Assembly: GCA_024644085.1 (NCBI GenBank)
Contig: JAHELS010000019.1
Location: 1-52,610 of the forward strand
DNA from: Rhodopirellula sp.
Lineage (GTDB): Bacteria > Planctomycetota > Planctomycetia > Pirellulales > Pirellulaceae
Direction: 5' to 3'
Length of the DNA: 52,610 bases
Below are positions 41,218-49,466 of this stretch, one piece after another (positions within the stretch are counted from its first letter, which is position 1; every line of letters starts with the position of its first letter). The notes beneath the pieces were generated by a model. That model saw nothing but the letters and a program-made list of their open reading frames with translations. It searched no databases and was not told where the DNA came from. Made by a program: the position numbers and the translations under genes.

Positions 41218-41802
41218 ATGAAATGCCAATACTGTGAAAAGCCGGCTACCTTTCATATCACTGAATTGACCGAACCGACCGGCCCTCAAGTGATGCATTT
41301 ATGCGAAGAACACGCGCGCGGGTTCCTGCAAAAAGAGTCTGCTAATCCCGCTGCCTCGATCGCCGGTGCCCTGGCCAAGCAGTTGAATCTGGGCCAAACG
41401 AAGCAGGAGTTGGCGGAACTTGACCAGAAGGAGTGTCCCGTCTGCGGGATCAGCTTCTTTGAGTTTCGTAACACCGGCCGGCTGGGGTGTCCTTACGACT
41501 ACACTCACTTTGCCGATGATCTGATGCCGCTGCTGACGAATATCCATGATTCGGTTGAGCATCGCGGAAAGCGCCCGCGGCGGGCGGCTGCTTCGGCCGA
41601 TTCTCAGGCCCAGATGATTCAGCTGCGACGCGAGATGGAAGAAGCGGTTGATCGCGAGGACTATGAACGCGCCAGTGAGATTCGCGATGAACTGCGCGTG
41701 ATCGAGGAATCGGGCGGCGCTGGCGATGCGGCTGATGCCGACTCGTCAAACAGCGAGAAGGATGCGACCGACGAGCCCAAAGACGGAGATAAGGCAGAGT
41801 GA
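41218..41802 (+). CDS. mcsA: Protein-arginine kinase activator McsA
   Basis: The 194-residue protein has two Cys-based zinc modules (CQYCEKPATF... HLCEEHA and CPVCGISFFEF... GCPYDYTHF) and a C-terminal UVR motif (QLRREMEEAVDREDYERASE), the standard McsA layout. McsA activates the arginine kinase McsB. Its stop overlaps the GTG start of mcsB (GTGA), so the two are translationally coupled. The acidic C-terminal tail (about 160-194) is longer than in Bacillus. A promoter lies at 41122-41149. Confidence 0.9.
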   Translation: MKCQYCEKPATFHITELTEPTGPQVMHLCEEHARGFLQKESANPAASIAGALAKQLNLGQTKQELAELDQKECPVCGISFFEFRNTGRLGCPYDYTHFADDLMPLLTNIHDSVEHRGKRPRRAAASADSQAQMIQLRREMEEAVDREDYERASEIRDELRVIEESGGAGDAADADSSNSEKDATDEPKDGDKAE

Positions 41803-42887
41803 TACGAGACTCGGACTTTAATGAGTTGGCCCGCAAGTCGGGTGAGTGGCTGCGCGGAACCGGACCGGAATCGGATATCGTGATCAGCAGTCGGATTCGT
41901 CTCGCCCGAAACCTTGCCGACTTTCCGTTCATTCGGCGCTGCAGCGATGAGGACCGTGTCAGCATCGAGCGCACCGTTCGCGCTAAGATGGAATCGATCG
42001 AGGAATGGAAGAACATTCGTTACATCGATATCGAGCAGCTGTCCGAGATCGATCGCCAATTCCTGGTTGAACGCCAATTGATCAGCCGCGAAATCGCCGA
42101 CGCAGACGGATCGCGCGCCGTGGCGATCGACCCCAGCGAACAATACAGCGTGATGATCAACGAGGAAGACCATTTGCGCATCCAGGTCATGCACAGTGGC
42201 CTCGATCTGCAAGCAGCGTGGCGGAGAATCGACGCGCTGGATGACAAGCTTGAGGGGGCAATCCTTTATGCGTTTCATCAACAATTTGGATACCTGACCG
42301 CCTGCCCCACGAACGTCGGCACCGGTTTGCGGGTCAGCGTGATGCTGCACTTGCCGGCGCTGGTGATCACCCGCCAGATCGAGAAAGTCTTTCGCTCGAT
42401 GCAGCGGATCAATGTGACCGTTCGAGGGCTTTACGGCGAGGGATCACAGTACACCGGCGATTTCTACCAGGTCAGCAATCAGATCACGCTCGGCCACCGC
42501 GAAGAGGATCTCGTTGCCCTGGTCGGCGACAATGTTGTTCCACGGATCATTGAATATGAACGAAAGGCGCGAGATTTCCTGATCGAGCAGGGCCAGAAAG
42601 ATTTGCATGATGATGTCAGCCGGGCTCTCGGTATCCTCAGCACCGCGAAAAAGATCAGCAGCGAAGAGACAATGCACTATCTCTCGAAGGTTCGCATGGG
42701 AGTCAATCTCGGCCTGATCGATGACGTGCCCGTCGGAACGATCAACAAACTGTTCATCCACACGCAACCAGCCCATCTACAGAAATTGCAGGGTCGAGTG
42801 CTGGGTTCTTCCGACCGCAACGTCGAGCGGGCGACCTACCTGCAGCGGCACCTCAGCGGAAATCGGGGTGACGGCGAACTGAACTGA
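41799..42887 (+). CDS. mcsB: Protein-arginine kinase McsB
   Basis: The 362-residue protein starts at GTG 41799 overlapping the mcsA stop. It has the phosphagen-kinase-like catalytic domain: DIVISSRIRLARNLADFP, the acidic substrate-pocket NEEDHLRIQV, CPTNVGTGLRVSVMLHLP and VRGLYGEGSQYTGDFYQVSN. McsB phosphorylates arginine residues of proteins, which in Firmicutes marks them for ClpCP. McsB is well known there; in planctomycetes the partner protease and targets are less clear. Neither clpC nor ctsR is in the window. The C-terminal helical part (about 240-360) is present, so the protein is full length. Confidence 0.94.
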   Translation: MIRDSDFNELARKSGEWLRGTGPESDIVISSRIRLARNLADFPFIRRCSDEDRVSIERTVRAKMESIEEWKNIRYIDIEQLSEIDRQFLVERQLISREIADADGSRAVAIDPSEQYSVMINEEDHLRIQVMHSGLDLQAAWRRIDALDDKLEGAILYAFHQQFGYLTACPTNVGTGLRVSVMLHLPALVITRQIEKVFRSMQRINVTVRGLYGEGSQYTGDFYQVSNQITLGHREEDLVALVGDNVVPRIIEYERKARDFLIEQGQKDLHDDVSRALGILSTAKKISSEETMHYLSKVRMGVNLGLIDDVPVGTINKLFIHTQPAHLQKLQGRVLGSSDRNVERATYLQRHLSGNRGDGELN

Positions 42888-43061
42888 CGAAGCACCGACG
42901 GCCGGCCCGCGTGCTTTGGCGGTCCGTTTCGACCAACTTCGCGGCGTCCCGATGCCCGCAATATTCTCACCCGGGGCCGCAATGATAGACTGTGATTGGC
43001 TGCCACCCCGCCCGCTCCCAGGGGCTCGCCCCGTTGCAGCCCGTACTTTGAAAGACCTCGT

Positions 43062-43631
43062 GTGAGCGAAGAGACGCAGCTAATCGACCTCGCCCTGCAG
43101 GGTGATCGCGCCGCGTTCACTGAATTGGTCAAGGTGAACCAGGATCGATTGTTTGCTTCGATGCTGCAGGTCACCGGATCGCCTGATGAAGCCGAGGAAG
43201 TGGTCCAGGAAGCGTTCATCCGCGCGTTCATGAAACTCGACACATTTCAACGCAACAGCCAGTTTTTCACCTGGCTGTACCGGATTGCCTTTAACAGTGC
43301 GTTGACACGGCGGCGGCGCAAGCGGGCTCGCATCTCGCTTGACCAGTACCGCGAGAGTGATGGTCTCGAAGTGGCCGATCGGGGCGATGCGGTTGACGAA
43401 CCGTTGCTGCGCCGCGAACGGATCAACATGGTTCGTCAGGCGATCGAGACGCTCTCGGACGACCACCGCGCAATTCTTGTCTTGCGCGAAATGCAGGATC
43501 ACTCGTACGAAGACATTGCCGAAATCCTCGAGATATCGATCGGCACGGTGCGAAGCAGGTTGAGCCGGGCACGGCGCCAATTGAAGTTGGCACTCGAAAC
43601 GATGCAGCGAACCGAAGAACCCAAAGGCTGA
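43062..43631 (+). CDS. ECF-type RNA polymerase sigma factor
   Basis: This encodes 189 residues from GTG at 43062 (VSEETQLIDLALQGD). An ATG at 42996 would add 22 Pro/Arg-rich residues from the intergenic region. Region 2 is clear (DEAEEVVQEAFIRAFMKL and FFTWLYRIAFNSALTRRRRK) and region 4 is clear (LSDDHRAILVLREMQDHSY and ISIGTVRSRLSRARRQL). It redirects RNA polymerase to a specific promoter set. No anti-sigma gene follows; the next gene is convergent. Control may therefore be by expression level or by a distant partner. The gene lies 174 bases after mcsB, with no function link visible. Confidence 0.9.
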   Translation: MSEETQLIDLALQGDRAAFTELVKVNQDRLFASMLQVTGSPDEAEEVVQEAFIRAFMKLDTFQRNSQFFTWLYRIAFNSALTRRRRKRARISLDQYRESDGLEVADRGDAVDEPLLRRERINMVRQAIETLSDDHRAILVLREMQDHSYEDIAEILEISIGTVRSRLSRARRQLKLALETMQRTEEPKG

Positions 43632-43655
43632 ATCGAAGCACCAAATGTATCCGCG

Positions 43656-43684
43656 CGGCATGGTGGTCGATCACAATCATGCCG
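43656..43684. terminator. Hairpin between convergent sigma factor and propeller genes
   Basis: CGGCATG (43656-43662) pairs with CATGCCG (43678-43684), and the loop contains a further near-palindrome GTGGTCGATCAC. It lies in the 80-base gap between the convergent stops at 43631 and 43712. A T-rich stretch lies about 12 bases downstream on the plus strand. A bidirectional terminator is plausible. Confidence 0.4.
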
Positions 43685-43711
43685 TCGACGTTCGTCTCTT
43701 TTCATCGGACC

Positions 43712-46282
43712 CTATGGGGCCGGTTTTCGTCCGGCGTCGAGAAAGGCAATGAGATCGCGAATTTCTCGGTCGGTCATCAAGTCAATCATTCCGTCGGGCA
43801 TCATCGACGTATGCAGCTCTTTTCGCTGGACGATGTCCGCGGTCTTGAAAACCCGTTCACGTCCTGAATTGTCACGATAAAACTCCTTGCCGCCGCCGCC
43901 GTCACGTAGCATGATTCCGGTGAAAACCTCGCCATCCTCCGTGACGAGCATTCTCGGAAAGTATTGCGGGTCGACCTCGCGGCTTGGTTGTAGAAGCGAT
44001 CGCAATAGCCGATTGGGATCACCGGCATTTGTGGCAGCCGTCAAGTCGGGCCCCACAGCGCTGCCGCGACCGGAATGCCGATGACACTTGACGCACGTTC
44101 CAACGGTTGCGTGGTGAAACACTCGCCACCCTGCATGCAAGTCGATGTCTTGACGAATCTCGGCGAGTCGTTGTTGCCAGCCGCCGGTGTCATCGACCTT
44201 TGGACGACCAACCTTGACACTCTCCGGATCGATGGCTGCCGCGGCAAGATCAGCCGATTGAGGAAATCGTTTCGCCACCTGCTCCACGGTTCGGCGTTGA
44301 CCGGCGGTAAGATCGGTGAACCGGAGTGATCTCAAGGATTCGTCTCGAATCGTCCGCTCGGATGATTCGGTCAATTGCACGAGCAGCGAGATGGTTGAAT
44401 CCCCGGATGCAGAAAGTCCAGCAATTGCGTCTCCGCGTGTTTCAACGCCAATCGACTCATCCGCCGCAACTTGGGCGAGAAATGCCTTCGCGCGGGGTGT
44501 TCCACGCTGGGCCAGGGCGCGGATCAATTCGCTGACCAGCAACGGGTCTCCGCTATCGAACAATTCGCTCCAGAGCTCATGTTCAAATTGAGCGTGTTGC
44601 GGGTCGAGCAATCGCAATGCAAACGCGCGGGTTCGTGGCGACGCTTGTGCATCGGTGACGCGAGCGATCAGCATCTTGGCGTCCAGGACTCCCTTCTCCG
44701 GATTCCCGGCAAGTGTGTTCAGCGTTGCCAGCGCCGCTTCATAAATCCGGTAATCGATTCGGGAATCGGCCAGGATCGATTGCACCTCGGGCAAGAACGA
44801 ATCCAACCTGGAATCGGCGATCCAGCGGAGCGTTTCAAATTGGATCTCCGCATCGTCTGACGCCATAAAAAATTCTGCCCAGGTGATGTTTCGCGGGTCC
44901 GATCGGCGGATGGCGAGAAGCAGCGTGAGCCGATCGTCCCGATCAAGTTTTTCCGCGTCAGGAACAGAAAATGAATTCACGCGGCGTGACAGGGCGTGGA
45001 TCGCAGCAACTCGTATGAAAGGATCGTCCGAGTGGGCGTGCGTGAAAATCTGCGCATCGCTGAACGATGGATCGCCGTCGCGCAGCCGTTCGGCAATGAT
45101 TGCCGCGTCGGTGGGTGCAGGCAGATTCGTTTCGTTCAACCAAGTTGCGTTGGCCGGATCGATTTCGAGTTTCCAGATGCGACCACGCTTGTGGATTTCG
45201 TACGACCCGAATACCCAATCGGTCAGGTAGAAGACGTTGGCCGACGCCTGTGTGATACAGACGGGTCGGAAGTGATCGCCGCCTTGAACCAGCGTGACGC
45301 GTTTGGTCGTAAAGCTGGCGCCCTCAGGAGCCAAAGGGTAGAAATCAATTCGGTGATCAGTCCAAGAGGGGACGACGAGCCCGTTTGCCAACGGTGCGAT
45401 TCCACACGGTGCTTCGCCGACGCTGTGTAACATCGGTAACGTCCCCCGCAGTTCACCGTTCCAGCAGACGAACGGATGGAACGGTGCATTCCCATAATGA
45501 CGTTGGTAACCGTAGTCGCCGCCTTCGACGACGTGTAACAGACGACACGGCGGACGCGCCCCCGGGTCGTTCTCGGATGCGAAGATCGTCCCGTCCTCTC
45601 GAACGCAGATGCCAAAAGGATTCCAGAAACCTCGCGCGATGCGCCGAAGCGAGGATCCGTCCGAGTTGCATCGGAACACTCCGCCCTCGCCGGTTCCGGT
45701 GGCGACCACGCCGTCACGGCCTGTCATTGTCCACGGCTGAGAGTAGTTTTCGCCCAACGCGAAGATCAGATCACCACTGGGATGCCACGCCAGCCCACAC
45801 ATTCCGTTGTGCGGATAGTCGGCTTCGGTTTTCAGTACGGCGAGATCTTCCTGGTCATCGCCGCGACCGTCTCCGTCGCGATCACGAACACGGAGGATTC
45901 GATCCCGCTCTGCGAGGTACACCCAACCGCCGTCTTGAAAGCCCGGCTCGAGTTCCAGATCCATCGTCGCATCGGTCTGATTGAAAAAGACCGTCCGCGA
46001 TCCGTCACTGCCAAGCACGATCACCTCGTCATGCTCGGGCCCGTCGTAATCGTCGGGGCGGAAGTGCGTGTGGCTCAAAACCGCCCACACCCTTCCGCTG
46101 CTGTCCACATCGATGCCGGTCGGTGTGACGACCTCGGGATGCTCGGCCAGTAATGTCAACTCGACACCTTTTTGTGCAATCTGCAGCCGGGGTGCCAGCT
46201 CGGCCGGGGGTGCCGCCGGACTCCGGTGACAGTATCCCAGGACCAGAAGAAAGAGCGTAAAAAAAGCGAATCGTTGGTTCAC
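43712..46282 (-). CDS. Secreted haem-binding propeller-HEAT-cytochrome c protein
   Basis: The 856-residue protein has a signal peptide (MNQRFAFFTLFLLVLGYCH), then a propeller of the glucose/sorbosone-dehydrogenase type (GIDVDSSGRVWAVLSHTHF, RGFWNPFGICVREDGTIF, QGGDHFRPVCITQ). HEAT-like repeats occupy about residues 390-690 (VAAIHALSRRVN, RGDAIAGLSASG). The last ~130 residues hold a cytochrome c domain with CVKCH, followed by GPDLTAATNAGDPNRLLRSL. This is the common planctomycete PVC haem-binding dehydrogenase layout; the substrate is unknown. It differs from the 25494 gene in carrying haem in the same chain. It is divergent from the ASPIC-protein gene at 46518. Confidence 0.88.
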   Translation of the reverse strand: MNQRFAFFTLFLLVLGYCHRSPAAPPAELAPRLQIAQKGVELTLLAEHPEVVTPTGIDVDSSGRVWAVLSHTHFRPDDYDGPEHDEVIVLGSDGSRTVFFNQTDATMDLELEPGFQDGGWVYLAERDRILRVRDRDGDGRGDDQEDLAVLKTEADYPHNGMCGLAWHPSGDLIFALGENYSQPWTMTGRDGVVATGTGEGGVFRCNSDGSSLRRIARGFWNPFGICVREDGTIFASENDPGARPPCRLLHVVEGGDYGYQRHYGNAPFHPFVCWNGELRGTLPMLHSVGEAPCGIAPLANGLVVPSWTDHRIDFYPLAPEGASFTTKRVTLVQGGDHFRPVCITQASANVFYLTDWVFGSYEIHKRGRIWKLEIDPANATWLNETNLPAPTDAAIIAERLRDGDPSFSDAQIFTHAHSDDPFIRVAAIHALSRRVNSFSVPDAEKLDRDDRLTLLLAIRRSDPRNITWAEFFMASDDAEIQFETLRWIADSRLDSFLPEVQSILADSRIDYRIYEAALATLNTLAGNPEKGVLDAKMLIARVTDAQASPRTRAFALRLLDPQHAQFEHELWSELFDSGDPLLVSELIRALAQRGTPRAKAFLAQVAADESIGVETRGDAIAGLSASGDSTISLLVQLTESSERTIRDESLRSLRFTDLTAGQRRTVEQVAKRFPQSADLAAAAIDPESVKVGRPKVDDTGGWQQRLAEIRQDIDLHAGWRVFHHATVGTCVKCHRHSGRGSAVGPDLTAATNAGDPNRLLRSLLQPSREVDPQYFPRMLVTEDGEVFTGIMLRDGGGGKEFYRDNSGRERVFKTADIVQRKELHTSMMPDGMIDLMTDREIRDLIAFLDAGRKPAP

Positions 46283-46437
46283 GTCAAAGCCTGCCTTTGT
46301 TGCACATCGAATCGGCGAGCTGCCGGTATTTTTGGGTCAATCATAACTTGGCGACAGATCATTCGAGGCGGTTGAGCCGCCGAGAGCGATTCGACGGTAA
46401 ACTGATCAAGTTGGAATTCCCGGGGATTCGGTTTCCC

Positions 46438-46500
46438 CCCCTTCGCACTCGATGGTTGCCCCTTCGCACTCGATGGTTGCCCCTTCGCACTCGATGGTTG
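46438..46500. repeat. Three 21-bp tandem repeats upstream of the ASPIC gene
   Basis: CCCCTTCGCACTCGATGGTTG occurs three times without change (46438-46458, 46459-46479, 46480-46500). Each unit carries an ATG in frame with the gene starting at 46518, but the best start with a lipoprotein signal is 46518. Copy number could affect expression or add N-terminal residues. Confidence 0.9.
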
Positions 46501-46517
46501 CAGGTCCACCGAAAAAA

Positions 46518-49466
46518 ATGTCTCGATTCCGGTGGATAATCGTCCTCGTTGGCTTGGTCAACATCAACGGCTGCAACAAATCGACGCCCGACGTTGAATC
46601 GGTGACCGAGCCGACGGTCGAAATGGCCGCGGACCCCGTCGCAGCAGCACGCGAGCTGATGAATCGGCGTGATTTTGCGGGTGCAGGTGAACGGATCCAG
46701 GCTCTGCTCATCGACCAGCCGACAAATCCGGCTGTCCTCGAGTTGGCCGCGGATCTGTCGATTCAGCGCGGCCACACCGACCGGGCGATCGAATTCCTGC
46801 GGCTTGCAATTGACTCGTCGGATAAGCCTTCGTCGTCGACCCTCGACAAACTCGGCCAGCAATTCATGAATGCCGGCAAGCCGTTTGATGCGCTCGACGC
46901 TGCTGTACTCTCCGTCGAACACTCCCCACAGGATCCCGTCTTGCGACAGAAATTGGTGGGTCTTCAGGCTTCCCTTGGGATGCAGCGCGACAGCGCGGAC
47001 CACCTTCGATGGCTGGTTCAACGTGGAAGTGGAAATGTCAATCTGTTGATCATCTTGTCGGACCTGAACCGGCCGCAAACGGTGGAAGCGACTTGCCAGT
47101 ACGCATTGAAGAAGAACCCGGATGATCTTCGACCTCAGTACTCACTTGCATGCTTGCCGGCATATCACGGCAAGTGGTCGGAAGTCACCGAGAAGTTAGC
47201 CTCCGTCATCGACCAACATCCGCAGTTTGTTCCGGCCCAGGCACTTTACGGGCGAGGTGTGGTTGAGCTCGGCGATGTCGAGGCGATCGAGAAGTGGTTC
47301 GCCTCGCTGAGGGGTGACGTTCAGCAGGATCCTCAGTACTGGATGGCCGCGGGTATCCTGGCCGATCAACAGAATCAACCGGAACGTGCCGCGCATGCGT
47401 TTTGGCGCGCCGCGTTACTCAATGAGGACGATGCCGAGGCGTTGAGCCGGTTGTCGGTGAATCTGGCACGGATTGGGCGCACCGACGAATCGAAACTTGC
47501 GGCCCAGCGTGCCGGCAAGTTGACGGTGCTTCGCGATCAGGTCGATTCATTGCTCGCACTGAGAAACAACTCACAGAGCGCGGCGCTGCGGATCGCGATC
47601 ACGTTGAAGGAATTGGGACGCCTTTGGGAAGCGACCACGTGGTTGCAGGCTGCGTTCGCAATGACACAGAATGTTGCCCCCAACCTGACTGAAACCTACA
47701 AATCAATCCGATCGGAATTGACCGCTGAAACACCCTGGCAATCACCTGACAAGCTCGTTGCGATGAACTTGGATCTTTCGGATTTGCCGGGCATCGATGC
47801 GCCTTTGGAAATTGTCCGGACGCAGAGTTCCTCCAACGACCAATCCAGTGTCGGATTTCGATTTGCTGACGAAGCCGCGCGAAGGAATTTGCGGCACGTG
47901 TGCGCGATTGGGAAACCGTCCGGTGAGGAAGCCGATCTGGCGATTTATCAGTCGGGAGCCGGCGGCGCTGGAGTGATCGATTTCGATTTGGATGGTTGGC
48001 CCGACGTCTACTTGACGGTAATCGACGGTGAACCCAAAGCAATCAACTCGCGCCCGAATCGTTTTTTTCGCAACATCGAAGGCCAGTTTGTCGAACTCAC
48101 CTCGCAGGTCGGCGTCGGTGACAGAGGATTCAGCCAGGGAATCGCAGTCGGTGATTACAACTCCGACGGGCTTCCTGATCTGTGGGTTGCCAACATCGGT
48201 GCCAACCGACTTTACCGGAACAACGGCGATGGAACTTTCACTGACGCCACCACCCAGGCGGGATTGCGGGGCAACCAATGGACAACATCCGGCGCGATCG
48301 CCGATCTCGACGGCGATGGGCATGCCGATCTGTTCGAGGTCCAGTACTGCGCCGGCGACAAGCCGCTTACGCAACAATGCATGGATCAAAAACTGAATCA
48401 AGCCCGATCTTGTTCGCCACTGGCCTTCGACGCTGAGCGCGACCGTGTTTGGCGTGGAGTCGGTGACGGCTCGTTCACGGAAGCCACCGATGCGTGGTTC
48501 GATCGCCACGAAGGTGGACGCGGTTTCGGTTTGATCGTGGGACAGCTCGACGGCGAGAGTGGACTTGATGTTTATGTCGCCAACGACATGACGGGGAACC
48601 ATTATTGGTCACGCCACGAAGATCACGAGAATGCTTTCCGCCTTTCGGACCAGGCGACCATACGCGGCTTGGCAGTCAATGCCCGATCGTTGTCCCAGGC
48701 TTCGATGGGAATGGCCGCCGGAGACGCCGATGGTGACGGGGACGTCGACTTTCTGTTGACGCACTTTTCGGGTGACCACAACACGTATTACGAGCAGGTC
48801 AGTCCGGGGATGTGGGCCGATCGATCACAGCAGGTTGGCCTGGCCGCGCCGTCGGACCGTATGCTCGGATATGGAACACAGTGGATCGATGCGGAAAACG
48901 ACGGATCTCCCGAATTATTCATAGCCAACGGCGATATCGATGATTTCACGCATGAGAATCGACGTTTTCGACAGCCCGTACAGTTTTTTGATCGCGCCGG
49001 CGATGGTCGCTGGGTGGAGGTCCGTCGTGATTTGATGGGAGAATACTTTACGCGCGACCATCTCGCGCGGAGCGTCGTCACTCTCGACGCGGATCGTGAC
49101 GGTCGCTCCGACTTGCTGGTCACGCACCTGTTCGATCCTGTGGCACTTCTGATCAACCAGACAAAAACCGATTTGCATCAGGTCCGCTTTTTCCTCAAGG
49201 CGACGCGCAGTCATCGCGACGCGATCGGGGCGAAGATTGAACTTCAAGCCGATGGACGGCGGCTGGTCGGCCAGCTGTTTGCCGGTGACGGGTTCCAGTG
49301 CAGCAATGAACGATGCGTGACCTTTGGCACTGGCGCGAGTCGGCAGTTCAACGACGTTAAGATTACGTGGCCCGATGGGACTGTTGAAAAGCTCGGTTCA
49401 CTTGACGCTGGTAACGACTACCTCGTAATCCAAGGCGCGGAGGATGGTTTTGCATTGGAGCGGTAA
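46518..49466 (+). CDS. TPR / FG-GAP / ASPIC-UnbV lipoprotein (first copy)
   Basis: This encodes 982 residues from ATG at 46518 (MSRFRWIIVLVGLVNINGC), with a lipobox Asn-Gly-Cys at Cys19. Earlier in-frame ATGs in the 21-bp repeats would give a poorer signal. TPR-like repeats occupy about residues 35-420 (PRPQYSLACLPAYHGKWSEV-type pairs). An FG-GAP/VCBS propeller follows, with Ca-binding DxDxDG loops (DFDLDGWPDVYLTV, DYNSDGLPDLWVANIGANRL, DLDGDGHADLFE). The ASPIC/UnbV domain ends it (SHRDAIGAKIELQ, GFQCSNERCVTFGTG, ITWPDGTVEKL). The role is probably binding or protein interaction outside the cytoplasm. The next paralogue overlaps its 3' end by 23 bases. Confidence 0.88.
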   Translation: MSRFRWIIVLVGLVNINGCNKSTPDVESVTEPTVEMAADPVAAARELMNRRDFAGAGERIQALLIDQPTNPAVLELAADLSIQRGHTDRAIEFLRLAIDSSDKPSSSTLDKLGQQFMNAGKPFDALDAAVLSVEHSPQDPVLRQKLVGLQASLGMQRDSADHLRWLVQRGSGNVNLLIILSDLNRPQTVEATCQYALKKNPDDLRPQYSLACLPAYHGKWSEVTEKLASVIDQHPQFVPAQALYGRGVVELGDVEAIEKWFASLRGDVQQDPQYWMAAGILADQQNQPERAAHAFWRAALLNEDDAEALSRLSVNLARIGRTDESKLAAQRAGKLTVLRDQVDSLLALRNNSQSAALRIAITLKELGRLWEATTWLQAAFAMTQNVAPNLTETYKSIRSELTAETPWQSPDKLVAMNLDLSDLPGIDAPLEIVRTQSSSNDQSSVGFRFADEAARRNLRHVCAIGKPSGEEADLAIYQSGAGGAGVIDFDLDGWPDVYLTVIDGEPKAINSRPNRFFRNIEGQFVELTSQVGVGDRGFSQGIAVGDYNSDGLPDLWVANIGANRLYRNNGDGTFTDATTQAGLRGNQWTTSGAIADLDGDGHADLFEVQYCAGDKPLTQQCMDQKLNQARSCSPLAFDAERDRVWRGVGDGSFTEATDAWFDRHEGGRGFGLIVGQLDGESGLDVYVANDMTGNHYWSRHEDHENAFRLSDQATIRGLAVNARSLSQASMGMAAGDADGDGDVDFLLTHFSGDHNTYYEQVSPGMWADRSQQVGLAAPSDRMLGYGTQWIDAENDGSPELFIANGDIDDFTHENRRFRQPVQFFDRAGDGRWVEVRRDLMGEYFTRDHLARSVVTLDADRDGRSDLLVTHLFDPVALLINQTKTDLHQVRFFLKATRSHRDAIGAKIELQADGRRLVGQLFAGDGFQCSNERCVTFGTGASRQFNDVKITWPDGTVEKLGSLDAGNDYLVIQGAEDGFALER

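Noticed and set aside
46438-46500. CRISPR-like repeat
   Set aside because: The units are directly adjacent with no spacers, so it is a simple tandem repeat. The same holds for 14641-14721.
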